Assembly: GCF_019649055.1 (NCBI RefSeq)
Contig: NW_026570302.1
Span: 372,001 to 436,000 of the forward strand
Direction: 5' to 3'
DNA length: 64,000 nt
From: Paramacrobiotus metropolitanus
Taxonomy: Eukaryota > Tardigrada > Eutardigrada > Parachela > Macrobiotidae
The notes beneath the pieces are model-generated. The model did no database searches and was not told the origin of the DNA. It saw nothing but the letters and a program-made list of their open reading frames with translations. Positions 36,048 to 48,652 of the stretch are shown in pieces. How positions within the stretch are numbered: the stretch's first letter is position 1; each line of letters starts with the position of its first letter. The position numbers were made by a program, and so were the translations under genes.

Positions 36048-37949
36048 AGTTTGTGCTATGTAGTTATTGGTTGCAGTCCAGTTGTTTGTTCGTTTCCGGT
36101 GGACAAATTCGTCCACCAGGGATTTTGTCAATAAAATCCACCCCCCATGCGCGGCAACGTTTTATCGATATAATACATTGGAGTTAGGCACAATAATAAA
36201 TAGCAGTAGCAAGTAGAGTAATTACTCTGCTATTATACTGATTGTTAAACTGGGATATGAAGGGCACAAGTGGTGTTAGTGGTCAAATAAATTACACATA
36301 TAAACAGTGGTAAAATACAGTGCAGTAAATAAACTAATACGGATAGTTTACATGTTGAAAAGCGCAGAACGGCAACAAAACTGGAAAGAAGAACAACTTC
36401 TAATAAACTACAGAAAGCCTGTTCAGTAGATGCACGAAATTTTGGTAAATGATTGGTTCCTGATCCGAAATTCAGAAATAGATCGGAAACCAAAGAAAAA
36501 AGTTATCGGCTTTTGGGGAAAAAATTCCGCGTTTCTGGTTTAAGGTCGCCTCTGCAGTCAGTTAAAGAGAGGCAAATTTCCAGTAGATATTAACGCCAAC
36601 TATGCAGTTTCACCGGTATTATTTGCACTGGGTTATGATTTTGTCCATCGCATTAATTATTCCGCGCAACTGCGCGGGGTCTTCTAGTAAACTTTAATAA
36701 AGGTGTTATACAGTACAGTATGATAGAATAATGCTTCTGTACACTTTCAAAAAACACGGAATGTATGCACGAATTTTAAAAGAAAGGTTATACCGATGCA
36801 CCATAAAAGTTAAAACTAATTGTTTCTTGCATGTTTCGATTCCCGTTTAAAAGCGTTACCGTTAGCATTGTTGGTTTATATTTTGCGATTTGCAACGACA
36901 CCGTTCAATTTTTATCTAAATGCACAGTATTTTTGCCGTTTGTCAGTTACTGGAAAGTGGAACAACAGTACTTTAAATAATAACTGTTTCTTTACAATGT
37001 CGTTGCGTAATTATAAATCATTTAAGCTTAAGTAATACACAATACATATTTATTCAATTCATGTTCATATAAAATTCATGAAAAATTAAGCGAACTTGGT
37101 AGTTGTGGAAGCACAACGATGATGTTGTCATCACAGCCCTTAGGCAGCCAAGTTGGGCCAGTTTTTACAAAAAATTACTATAGGCCAGTCGTCAATAAAA
37201 CAAATAGTTACTTAACTTTTACATGGTTGCCCTATGTGTCCAGCCCCTATTATACTACAAGTTTCGATGTTGAGACCATGTTTCAAATTGCACTTAGTTC
37301 AAACTTAAAGCAGACCTATTTAAAAATGCGCCCCGAAGCATCCGCCGTAGAATTCTTCCTGGCAACTGAAATTTGATAAAAAATTTTATTGATAGTGTAA
37401 AAAAGTGATAAACCTGGACTGTGACCCAACTAGTCCTGCTAAGTAATACACCTGTCAAAACTCCATATGCCTGACGCCTGTGTACCTTTACAATTTGAAT
37501 GGGGGCATTGTCGAAGTTGTCGCTTTTCAGCCCGCCAAGCAGTGTCGAAACATCAAAAATTGCCCTTTGTGATAAAACACGCCCAAAAGGTACAGGATGC
37601 CATCTCTGCCTTGTTCATTTCAAAACAAACCAAAGATGTCTTGTTTTGAAATGAAGTACAAGTACGTGTAAAACAAAAACGGCTGAGAGCAATATTTTGT
37701 AATTTAGTTAACACAACTGCCCCAACTTCACTGCCCAGGGCTGTACATGCGTTTGGTTTTTCAATTCGGGCAATATTAATTAATTTTATTTGAGCACAAC
37801 ACTGACTCTGATGATTGCATAAATTTGCCCATTGGACAATCTGAAAAACACATCAGCGAAGCAAAAATTTCAAACCACGAGTGACCAAGACCACACCGAA
37901 CCACTTCCGAATACGACAACACTCAACCGACTCTGAACACGACCTCCGG
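36048..37949. other. Intergenic, AT-rich
   Basis: No supported gene or clear repeat. Open frames (37119-37376 +, 37467-37649 +) have no recognisable domains and no convincing splice context. The last 100 bp are rich in CGA and CAC words and grade into the minisatellite. Confidence 0.35.
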
Positions 37950-40065
37950 ACTATATGGACTACAGAGACTACACAGGACTGCACCGGACTACAGGGACTA
38001 CAGAAACTACACCGGACTACACCGGACTACAGGGACTAAGGAGACTACACCGGCCTGCAGGGACTACTGAGACTACACCGGACTACATGGACTACAGAGA
38101 CTACATGGACTACGGAGACTACACCGGACTACAGGGACTACGGAGACTACACCGGACTACATGGACTACATGGACTACATGGACTACACCGGACTACATG
38201 GACTACTGAGACTACACCGGACTACAGGGACTACGGAGACTACACGGACCACACCAGGACTACAGAGACTACCCCGGACTACAGGACTACGGAGACTACA
38301 CCGGACCATGGACTACAGAGACTACACGGACTACATGGACTACTGAGACTACACCGGACTACAGGGACTACGAAGACTACACTGGACTACACCGGACTAC
38401 GGAGACTACACCGGACTACACCGGACTACACCGGACTACGGAGACTACACCGGACTACAGAGACTACCCCGGACTACAGGGACTACGGAGACTACACCGG
38501 ACTACATGGACTACAGAGACTACACCGGACTACATGGACTACAGAGACTACACCGGACTACAGGGACTACGGAGACTACACCGGACTACACCGGACTACG
38601 GAGACTACACCGGACTACAGAGACTACCCCGGACTACAGGGACTACGGAGACTACACCGGACTACATGGACTACAGAGACTACACCGGACTACATGGACT
38701 ACAGAGACTACACCGGACTACAGAGACTGCCACCAAGGGCGGACTACACCGACCAACTGGACTACTGAGACTACACGGACTACAGGGACCACGGAGACTA
38801 CACCGGACTACACCGGACTACGGAGACTACACCGGACTACAGAGACTACCCGGACTACAGAGACTACTCCCGGACCACATGGACAAGCAGAGACTTACAC
38901 CGACTACATGACTACAGAGACCAAGGCCGACTACAGAGACTACACCGGACTACATGGACTACTGAGACTACACCGGACTACAGGACTACGGAGCATCACA
39001 CCGGACTACACCGGACTACACCGGACTACGGAGACTACCCCGGACTACAGGGACTACAGAGACTACACCGGACTACATGGGACTACAGAGACTACACCGG
39101 ACTACATGGACTACAGAGACTACACCGGACTACAGAGACTACTGAGACTACACCGGACCACAGGGACCATGGACTACACGGGACTACAGACTACCCCGGA
39201 CCATGGACTACAGAGACTACACCGGACTACATGGACTACAGAGACTACACGGACTACGGAGACTACCCCGGACTAGGCTAGAGACTACTCCGGACTACAT
39301 GGACCACAGAGACTACACCGGACCATGGACTACAGAGACTACACCGGACTACAGAGGCTACACCGGGCTACATGGACTACACCGGACTACATGGACTACT
39401 GAGACTACACCGGACTACAGGGACTACGGAGACTACACCGGACTACACCGGACTACACCGGACTACGGAGACTACACCGGACTACAGAGACTACCCCGGA
39501 CTACATGGACTACAGAGACTACACCGGACTACATGGACTACAGAGACTACACCGGACTACAGAGGCTACACCGGGCTACATAGACTACACCGGACTACAT
39601 GGACTACTGACACTACACCGGACTACAGGGACTACGGAGACTACACCGGACTACACCGGACTACGGAGACTACACCGGACTACAGAGACTACCCCGGACT
39701 ACAGGGACTACGGAGACTACACCGGACTACATGGACTACAGAGACTACACCGGACTACGGAGACTACCCCGGACTACAGGGGCTACAGAGACTACCCCGG
39801 ACTACATGGACTACAGAGACTACACCGGACTACGGGACTACAGAGACTACACCGGACTACAGAGGCTGCCACGGCTACATGGACAGCACCGGACTACATG
39901 GACTACTGAGACTACACCGGACCACAGGGACTACGGAGACTACACCGGACTACACCGGACTACACCGGACTACGGAGACTACACCGGACTACAGAGACTA
40001 CCCCGGACTACAGGGACTACGGAGACTACACCGGACTACATGGACTACACCGGACTACAAAGCTC
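37950..40065. repeat. Minisatellite array 2 (GACTACNNN units)
   Basis: About 2.1 kb of 9-10-bp units such as GACTACACCG, GACTACAGG, GACTACGGA, GACTACATG and GACTACAGA. Blocks recur at larger scale, for example CACCGGGCTACAT at 39361 and 39569 (208 bp apart). It is the reverse complement in kind of array 1 (GACTACGGA against TCCGTAGTC). The unit lacks stop triplets, which creates long open frames (up to 256 codons) in all three forward frames; these are by-products of the repeat. Confidence 0.92.
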
Positions 40066-42009
40066 TGGGATTGCGGCGTTCTACCTAGACTGCCGAGGCT
40101 ACAGGAGTCTACGTGCGCTACTGGATTACTCGTTAAAACTGTGATCCAGAAAAAGACGTGTACGAACTGTGCCATATCTAAGTTGGAAGGCCCTTTAACT
40201 TGAGTAACTTTTGGAGCGTTGCCGTTTGTTAACGGCTGAAATATAAATTTGAACCATAGCAAACTTTAAGAAAAACAAGCATTTTTCTTTAACTTCTTTG
40301 CTTATTTTCAAGTTTACTTTTTGGTGGTTCAGTTTCAAAAGTGATCAACGGAGACGACCAATTTCTGAAGTTCTGTTGTCGAACTGACGCCAGCCAACCG
40401 TTGGATGCGGCAGTTACCCACTTGCAGTGGCGTAACGAGCCTAATAATTTGGGGGCCATGGCCCACCCCAAAGATTGAAGTGACCATACAGCAGTACCAC
40501 ATACAACTCACTGTAAGAAAAGGCGAAGTTACAATAAGTATAACATAGAGTCTATGGGAACGGCCTACCCCAAAGTCAATACTGGTGGCCCACCCCAAAC
40601 CTTTGAGCTCGTTACGCCGCTGCCCACTTGGCTGTTGACTGCCGTTGCAAAACTTTGAACTGTCGTGATAACTTCATCTCTTTGCGAACACTAGGCAGTT
40701 GTGTGGCAAAAGATAGAAAATAAACTAGCAATTTTTTTGAATGCATGGAACGCCGTTTCTGTTTACAATGAATCTCTGCAGGTCTAGTTGAAATTAGCAT
40801 GTTGACCCTATGGACGACGGAGTACTCATACACCACCACTTGTAGCTCTAGCTCGTAGGTCCCTATGGTAATATTCAAGCACGAATAAAAACCTTTGTTC
40901 GCAACCAAATTTTCCTCCCTTGGTATCAAAAAACACTTCTGAATTTTCTTGTTGGAGTACTCTAACCTTTCGCTGGATCAGAAAAGTGAAAGTGATGCCT
41001 AAGGATCATGAATCCAGTAACTAGATTTTCGCAAGGCAGAATCGCTACCGCGTGCAGGCGACGGTTAAAACTAACTTGTAACTTAAGTTTGGTTTTCTGC
41101 GTTTCGAAAAGTCACAAGTGCTCAAGTTCAACTTTAAACTCATGGTTAAGTTCAAGTTCGCAACTTGAACTCAAGTTTGAGTTTGAACCTGAACCGGTTT
41201 CGAAAATTCCCAATCGTTAATGCGTACAATGCTACACACTGTAATATCGGTAATTCGGTACTGTACTTTTCATGATAGAGCTGTGAGCCTGCCACCTGTT
41301 GGCTGTGACTAGCGTTCCCAAGCAACATGGATCCATGACGCGTTCCTTTACTTCCTATTTCCTAACGGGAACGATCCTAACGCTTGCAGGTTTTTAACAA
41401 TTAAAAACCATCCCAGAACCATGCATATCTAGGATAAATTGTGCAAATGAGGAGTTGAGAAACAAAATCAGTAAATTATACAGAAATCGCCCATGAGTGC
41501 AGCCATAACAGCAAGAGGACAAAAAGCGCTTTATTTGTAGTTTGAAGGCTAAATAAGCACATATAAAAGCGGGGTTAACGTCGTGTATTCAAGAAGAAAA
41601 AACCCAGATGACGGCGCAGAAAGTTTGCATGTAACTACTAGCACAAAAAAATATAAAAAATAGCGCTTTTGTTCAATGAAACTCCTGCTGGTAGGCTGGC
41701 AACTGGCAAGCTTTGTTGCAACGTGCCCTGCTTGCGCTGAAAGGGTTTTACATAAGCTGCTGGAAATATTGGACCGGTACAAATAATCGCTGAAGTTTCG
41801 CAGCAAAAAAAAGTTTTTAATCTATCGGTTTCATCCATCCTACCATGCACGGATGCCGTATTTCCGGCTAGATTATTCAAGAGGAGTGATTCGTTACATA
41901 ATACAAGGTACCAAATTCGTGTACATATATGCACGGAAAATCTTGCTTGCATGTTTAATCGGGTTCGCAAAAATTTATTAATTTGTGCAGTGTCATATCA
42001 CAAGCGCTT
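40066..42009. other. Intergenic flank of array 2, containing the MITE
   Basis: Apart from the MITE I see no element or gene. Sequence at 41070-41220 is rich in CAAGTTCAAGTT and ends TCGAAAATTCCCAATCG, resembling inverted 31.29-31.42 kb. Confidence 0.4.
40425..40622. mobile_element. 198-bp hAT-type MITE
   Basis: The ends CAGTGGCGTAACGAGC (40425) and, inverted, CAGCGGCGTAACGAGC (ending 40622) are terminal inverted repeats of hAT form. A perfect 8-bp target duplication CCCACTTG flanks it (40417-40424 and 40623-40630). Further in, GGCCCACCCCAAA occurs in the right half and near the left end. No protein coding. Confidence 0.88.
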
Positions 42010-42466
42010 GTCTAATTCTTAAAAACCAAAAAAGCCAAAGGTCTTAACGACTCCAATATGGCTGCAGTAAACATGTTGCACTTCCCTTCAGTGCTAATAA
42101 GAGTGAAGCATGAGCTCGCTACTCTAGTTTTGTCTTCCTCTTGCACGGTAGCCGTGGTAGCAGAAGGGCTCTTGAATTTTCCGGAGCTTGATTGCATACT
42201 CAGCCACAATTATGCGTCGCAGAGTAACCTTACTTTTGAGACACGACGTTGTTACACCTGAGCATCGTATTTATTTTTAATCGGCATAGTAATTCAGCAA
42301 CCGGAAGTTGCGCGCATATACGATTTTTTGGCCGATGAATACCCTATACAGATCACTAAGCTTAAGATAAGTGTAAGTATCCAATAGCGAGGTGAGTTAT
42401 ATGAAAGCGCATATTGTGGACTAAGCAGGGTGCCATCTGAAGGAAACCGAGAAATGGCCGAAAAAC

Positions 42467-42536
42467 GCACCAATGGGGAATCGAATCCCCGCTACATCGT
42501 AAGATCCGCGTAGGCAGTACCACTGCACCTCGGCGC
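42467..42536 (-). ncRNA. tRNA-like sequence (possible SINE head or tRNA pseudogene)
   Basis: On the minus strand the 70 nt begin GCGCCGAGGTGCAGTGG, close to an A box, and end GGGGATTCGATTCCCC, close to a B box. GCGCCGA and TTGGTGC can pair as a 7-bp acceptor stem with two G-U pairs. The anticodon arm folds poorly (CTACG/TGTAG with a 12-nt loop), so I doubt a working tRNA. It lies within about 190 bp absent from duplication copy B, so it probably arrived as an insertion, as a tRNA-derived SINE would. Confidence 0.55.
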
Positions 42537-43328
42537 AAAGTACTGAAATTCCTTCTGAGGCTTTATCGCTGTACGTGAGCCGCTTCTCTCATCTACTCCT
42601 CACAGCGGCAAACGAACACGGATGCAACCCGCACCGTGTACCACGCCGAGACGGCGATTAACGCGAGGTAACATTGCAGCGATCCCACACTAAAACAAAC
42701 AAACAAACATGACAGTGCTGATTGCTGGACATGTACTTGATTCGTGGTTCAGCTTGTGAAAACGAGCATATTGACGAACGTAACCGATATTGCTGTTAAC
42801 TGCAATGTTGCCGCCACGAGAGGTTAAAACAATAACATTATTAATAGCGTGTTTCTCTTAATCGAATTATTGGACGAAACACTGTTTCAATGAATGAAAA
42901 ATCCGATAAAAAGCTTGAAGATATTGTACATAACAAACAAAAAGGGCTCGTCAACACGGCCGTTTCACATATTTTGCAAGTAATTAAAGCCATACATCAA
43001 ACTGTCCTCAGTGCTGACGGCTGTTTTCATTCATGATTCAGCATTAATATGTCTTATGGTTAATTCATCATGATAATATCATCAATGTGTAGCGTACGAG
43101 AGTATCTGTAGCGTAGGAAAGCGCGAAAAAAAGTCTGATGCAGCTAACGAACTGTTAAGCCGGCTGCATGGTGTTCACAGGAAAAATCAGTAATATTTAA
43201 ACAAAAACAAGAGCGCACAGCTAATAATTACCGGTTACACAAGCGGCATGTAATGGAAGTTCCCGTTTCTGGAAAGCGCGGGTACCTATTTATGAGCCGG
43301 AGAGAAGTTGCAGGCGCAGTACTACAAG

Positions 43329-43337
43329 TATATAAAA
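43329..43337 (+). promoter_or_regulatory. TATA box of peptide gene A
   Basis: TATATAAAA lies 115 bp before the start codon, leaving space for a 5' leader of about 85-90 nt. The duplicate gene has TATATAGAA at the same place. Confidence 0.6.
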
Positions 43338-43451
43338 CTACGAAACTCGCTTTAACCGATTAATTACGTACCGTTAATCACTGCATTTTGACGACTACCT
43401 TCGATTATTAGAATAACTGCAGTCTTCGCGGTTTACATTCCTGCTTCTACC

Positions 43452-43770
43452 ATGAACAGTTTTCTTCGCTGGTTTTTACTCCTCGCGGTCGTCCTGTGTT
43501 CTCTGGTAAGTGGCAGTAATACAAGGCCATTGATTTCTGCAAACCATTTCACCATTTCTAGTGCGCATACTTGTGTCTTCATTAAACGATGTTTTCTTAC
43601 GCACAAAATTCCCTTTTTTCCTACATCGAGTTTTAATACTTATTTATTGTCAGATCGTTTCCTCGCAAGCCGGGTGGGCAAAGAATGTCGGCGATAAATG
43701 CGACAGCAAGACCCAGTGCACCTACCCCAATTTCTGCGATAAGGGCAAGTGCCAGTGTTGTAACTGGTAA
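43452..43770 (+). CDS. Six-cysteine secreted peptide A (two exons, 56 aa)
   Basis: Exons 43452-43505 and 43654-43770 join in phase 0 (CTCTG|GTAAGTG to TTGTCAG|ATC). Exon 1 encodes a signal peptide, MNSFLRWFLLLAVVLCSL. Exon 2 encodes VSSQAGWAK, then a core with pattern C-x5-C-x5-C-x4-C-x-C-C and a final aromatic (KCDSKTQC, YPNFC, KCQCCNW). Cleavage after Ala or Gly of SSQAG would leave about 32-35 residues with six cysteines, enough for three disulfides. I do not recognise the family. The spacing recalls small knottin-like defence or toxin-like peptides, but no function can be assigned. A TATA box lies upstream. The duplicate at 55.5 kb keeps every cysteine. Confidence 0.85.
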
Positions 43771-44190
43771 TGCAGCGCGTGTGATTGGATACTCTGCCAC
43801 GTGGTAATTTTTTGCGATAACGCGAAGGATGGAATTGGTCGTCTCCCGTTTTGTTCTGAAGTTGTAATATCCTGTTTTGTCGCTGTATTTATGATAAATT
43901 GAACAAGTTTACGCTTGTATTGCTAGCATCAAAAGGATGGACGCATAAATTGTACTTTCTCAGTTATTAATGTTTGTACGATACGTTAACTGTACATTTT
44001 TTGTATTTTGTGTACCATGGTTCGATGAAATGTTGAAAATATGAAATTAACGAGTAAACATGCAGTTCGAAATCTGAGAGTGCGTCGGAATTCTTGCCGT
44101 AATTCAGAACATTGCACTGTAGTTATTCCTTTTGAAGAACCTAACGTACAGCAAGCACGCAGCCACTGAGTCGGCTTTAGCATGCACGGC

Positions 44191-46980
44191 TCCTTCAATT
44201 TTATTCTAGGACATTAACCACGCACAATATGGAGCGCAAAGCCAAATACACTTACAGACTGTACTATGCGGTTTGTCTGGACGCACATTTTGTTAAAGTT
44301 AACGAAGACTTAATTATTTTGAGAATACTACCCACAAACAATTGCAGTTAGAAGCAGTGCCAGCGCGCCTTAGTTTTTGTTTTTGAAAGGGACATTGACA
44401 AATCTTGATTAGTTAAGGACAGTTTCAATAAATCTGAAAAAAACACGACATACCGCACATGCACCTCACCAACGAAAGGAGCACCCATCTGTATAAAAAT
44501 GTAAGGTTTACACAGTGTCACAGAGACAAATGATAAAACGGAAAATGACGGCAAATCTGACTGCTAAATCGTGATCACTGACAAATACCACCCTAATCTA
44601 AATGAATCGACACGGAAACCACTGAAAAACACTCGAAAAGTCCCAGATCCCGACTTTCTAAACAAAGGAAACCTTTATTCAAAAAGCGAGAAAACAAGAC
44701 TGAAAAATCCTCCGTTCCGGCGAAGCCGCATGCATAACCCGCAAATACAGCGCTAACGAACAGGAATGAACAGAAATGAACTACCGCTGGAAAGAACCAA
44801 TCATCGCTAAACAATGCTAAAGGCGCAACCCATGTTACAACAGTATCTACTATATACTGTACCGCGAACTTAAATTTCGCGTCGATAGCGTAAATATATA
44901 CAAATGCAACAAATTTTACGTAGAGCGTGTCGCCAATCGTTTTCATGTAGCAGCCAGTATCGTAGTTTTAAATTGCTATGCGCTTATGCAGAATGTTTTG
45001 GAATATACACTGGACAATAATATGGCACTGGTTTTCTGGTGGCGGTATCAAGGAAATACATACCTATGTATATAACATATCTATATTACTTACTATATTA
45101 CATGTATAATCGGCCGCCCCGTGGAACTTGGCTAGAAAAAACCGCTGAGCAAATTAAAAAACCGATTTCACCATTAAACCCAAAAGGGTCTCACGTGCAT
45201 TTTGTTTTCAAAAATGTCTGCCCTGGGACCATCGCTCGGATGCCGGTACCGGTACAGGCATCAGTTCAAGGTGACCTTGAAAGACCTTTTACATAAAACA
45301 CTGTTCCGTGGAGCAGCTAATAATCAAATGCAGTATGTAGTGTAATAAAAAAAACTAATTGTTTCAAATTAACTTCGAAAACTTTTTCAGCTTTGTCACG
45401 TTTCAACAATATGCTCTAAAGCGAAGAAATTTTCTTTTGGTTTTCGGAACCGGAAAGCGCTTTTGCACTGAAACCTTTCAACTTTTCCGCGTTCTCATAC
45501 ATTGTTCTCTGTGCATTACAAAACACTTAGATCTACAATAAACATAAAATTTAATATTAACTCAAATACCAAAAAAGTTGAAGCTGTTGTATGCCACGTG
45601 AATGGATTTAAACATTTTAAAATTTTATTCTCCTCTATCTCGTAAACAATTTTCACACCGATGTGTAAAATCTTTGGCTACAGGGTGGTCATGATGAAAA
45701 CTATGAACTAAAAAAGTGTTTGAGGGTGCGAAAGCGAAAGTTTGCGAACTTACCTCGTATTCCTATTTACCTGCATAGTTCCTTTACATATTACTGATAC
45801 AATGGAAGCCAAAATTGTCTTACATTCGGTCCGGGACCGAATGACCAATAAAAATAAATGGCCAGGACCAAATGACCAATAAGCAGAAACGCGCAAGAAT
45901 ACGAACACTTGTTCCCAGAATTTCCAAACAATTTCCAGAATTTCGATACCAAACGGGTCATCCTTCATGAGATCTAAGAGAAAATCGAGCCATTTTAGTT
46001 TGTCGTAGACAAAGCGTGCGATTTCTGTGTGAAAACTGAAAGCAAACCGCGGATGCAAATCCTATGCTATGTCTACGAGAAACTTCAGATGCCTGGATTA
46101 TCTTTTAGATCTTATAAAGAACACCTTGTTTGGTATTAAAATTCTTGAAATTTTTTCCTCATTCGTTTGAGATGTTGGTCGATGGTTTTCGTTGGGAAAT
46201 GCGCAAGGTGCAAGTGTAAATGTCAGCAGGCCGATGGTCAGTCAAAAATTTGGCTGTTTGAGTACAGAAAAGTGCTTGGTTGCGCGAGTTTTGTGATTAC
46301 GTAAGTGTAAGACAATTTCGGCGTCCATTGTATTAGGTAGAAGGCGAAATCGCACTTCGTTTCACTCGGTGGTAGTGAGAAAACAGGCAGTGTCTAACCA
46401 TAGTTTGCAAGCGCAAATTTACTAACCGTGAGTTTTCCTGTACAATGAAAAAACTCACTGACCATATGAGAACGGAACCCAACCAAGCCCTTGCCCAGTA
46501 CCCACTGCTCGATGCTAACAAACTTCCTGAGCTGTCGAATGAACAGAACCGCACAAAGGTTACACAATCCACTAACCTGACCTAATGAGTTACATGAAAC
46601 ATACTGACCGTCGTTCAGGCCTGTAGAGTGAATGGAAGCTGAAGTTTCAGGGAAGGGATATTATCTTAGCGTTACTGGCTTAGAGCAGATAAGAGCAGAA
46701 CCGTTATCATTGTCCAGCAGAATGCTAATGCTCCAGCTGTCAAACGAACAGAATTGTCAAAAGCTGGCATGTCTATCCACCGACCAATCCCACTGAATAA
46801 AGGGAACGGTCGCCATGGTCCGAGACCCTCAATTTACCACCGGCCTTACCACCTCTTTCTACAAACAGTGTGACCGCGAGGGCTAGTTTTTGTTTTGTTG
46901 GTGGCTATTGCAAATAAACAAAAAGTGTTAACTACCTAGTACCGGGTAGAACGACATCCCGTGTAAATGCAAACGCCATT
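44191..46980. other. Intergenic, no supported gene
   Basis: AT-rich sequence with scattered open frames that lack domains. No repeat of note was found. It ends at AGATGC (46981-46986), the left target duplication of the next element. Confidence 0.35.
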
Positions 46981-46986
46981 AGATGC

Positions 46987-48210
46987 TATAACGCGGGGCC
47001 GTATGGGCGCCACGCGTATCCTCGACAGCGAACAGCGGTGAACCCGGATGAGGCTTTATTGCCGAATCTAATGCGCACCGTGGCGCAGCAACACCAGACT
47101 AATGAGGAAGGATCCTGCAGCCAGTGCAACTGTGCTGCAGGTCCGTCAAAACAGCGCAGCAATGTGCGGGGTGGAAATCCCCAGAAACAGCGAATAGCTA
47201 CTCAGGAGGGCGGGGCGTGCCGCCCTTACACCCCTTTTGCAGGCATCGCTACGTCCTCGGAGCGAAATCTCCCAGGATTCGGAGGATCCGCACCCCCCGC
47301 CGGTTCGGCTCAGGTTGGGTTCCGGGTCAGGTCGGCTCCGGTTCGGTCCGAGTCAACCGTCTGGGTCAACGCACTGTCGCGCCAGATCCAGGGTCCAACC
47401 CGGAAACGGGTAAATTCCGTGGTTTCTTCAGCAAGGGAAAGGTCACGTTCTGGGGAAATTTGGGCAGGGGTTTGGGGTCTATGTGGCCCGTGACCCCTGC
47501 AAAAAAACAAAGCACGCAAATCCGTGGGGAAATCCACTTCTCCGTCCGGGGGGATGTCGCCGTCCCAGGAAGTTCGGGCAGTGTTTTGGTGGGGGAATTC
47601 TTCGGCGTGGTGCTGGTGGTCGATCCGTGCCGTTGGGATCGGAGTTGGTGCTGCTGTTGGCGGTGTATCCGTTCTGGTTTCCCGCTGGTCCGGGTCGCGT
47701 TCGCCGTCGGCATCGCAGGAGGCAATTCTCGCTCCACGGCATCGCAGGAGGCGTTTCTCGCTCCGCGGCATCTCCGTCCAGTTTGGGAGGCATCCGTCGC
47801 GGGGAGGTGTCCATCTCCGTCAGTTGGGAGAGGATCCATCACGTTCCGCGTGGAGGGGGGGGTGGGAATGTAGCTCCACACCCCGGGGTTAAATGGGGTT
47901 CATAACTCAGAGGTGCTGCGGGCGCGACGAGCGCGCAGCTGGAAACGATAGCCAGATCTGCTACCATATAACGCGGGGCCGTATGGGCGCCACGCGTATC
48001 CTCGACAGCGAACAGCGGTGAACCCGGATGAGGCTTTATTGCCGAATCTAATGCGCACCGTGGCGCAGCAACACCAGACTAATGAGGAAGGATCCTGCAG
48101 CCAGTGCAACTGTGCTGCAGGTCCGTCAAAACAGCGCAGCAATGTGCGGGGTGGAAATCCCCAGAAACAGCGAATAGCTACTCAGGAGGGCGGGGCGTGC
48201 CGCCCTTACA
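46987..48210. mobile_element. Young element with 244-bp terminal direct repeats (TRIM-like)
   Basis: The first 244 bp (46987-47230) and last 244 bp (47967-48210) are identical as far as I can read. Both begin TATAACGCGGGGCC and end GCCGCCCTTACA. AGATGC flanks the whole on both sides (46981-46986, 48211-48216), a 6-bp target duplication. The interior is 736 bp, GC-rich and without a recognisable protein. Size and layout match a terminal-repeat retrotransposon in miniature, though the ends are not TG...CA and I found no clear primer-binding site. Identity of the repeats implies a very recent insertion. Confidence 0.75.
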
Positions 48211-48590
48211 AGATGCTTAAAATCTCAGTCAAAAAAATATTTTGGAACAGTTATCCGGAACGATCGAAATTCAGAAAGAGCCAACCCACAGGTCATACCA
48301 GTGTTTAGGGATCACTAATTAGGGCTGCTGGGTAAACGGAAATTACAGGACTCGCTATTGCTGTTACTAATGTTTGGCGATTAGGACAACGTGATCTCTG
48401 TTGCTCGTTATCAATACACACTCCCCTGCTGCCGACTGGCTGAATGGAATTATCCAAAAATTCACACTACTGTATCTACCGACCAAGCCTACTGATTACT
48501 GAACAAAGGATATTATCGTCCTCGATCAAAATTGGTTTCCACGTACCAGTTATTAAAAAGTAGCGAAACAGAATTATTAGAAGCTTAGCA

Positions 48591-48652
48591 CGCTGACCGC
48601 TCACCGGAGAGCGGTCAGCGTTAATTGCACGATTATTAGTCGTGCAATTAAC
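48591..48652. repeat. Two back-to-back perfect hairpins
   Basis: CGCTGACCGCTC (48591-48602) pairs with 48609-48620 across a 6-nt loop. Immediately after, GTTAATTGCACGA (48620-48632) pairs with 48640-48652 across a 7-nt loop. Stems are 12 and 13 bp with no mismatch. Confidence 0.9.

Larger units (their letters stand above)
42010..44190. repeat. Segmental duplication, copy A
   Basis: This stretch aligns collinearly with 53890-56560, from CTCTTGCACGGTAGCCG and GCAACCGGAAGTT through the peptide gene and its promoter to AAGAACCTAACGTACAGCAAG. The copies differ by substitutions and by insertions private to each: about 190 bp with a tRNA-like sequence here, and two elements in copy B. Both copies have the same strand. 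Confidence 0.9.

Noticed and set aside
37955-40144. Long open frames through the GACTAC minisatellite (up to 256 codons, all three frames)
   Set aside because: The repeat unit has no stop triplet, so open frames are automatic. They read as TTETTPDYRDYTGL-type repeats with no start context, domain or splice support.
45750-46058. Minus-strand 102-codon frame with a hydrophobic run
   Set aside because: No homologous motif, no splice context and no support from a paralogue.
47038-47905. Overlapping open frames on both strands of the GC-rich terminal-repeat element
   Set aside because: High GC removes stop codons. The frames overlap each other, hold no known domain, and part of the reading lies in the terminal repeat and recurs at 48018.
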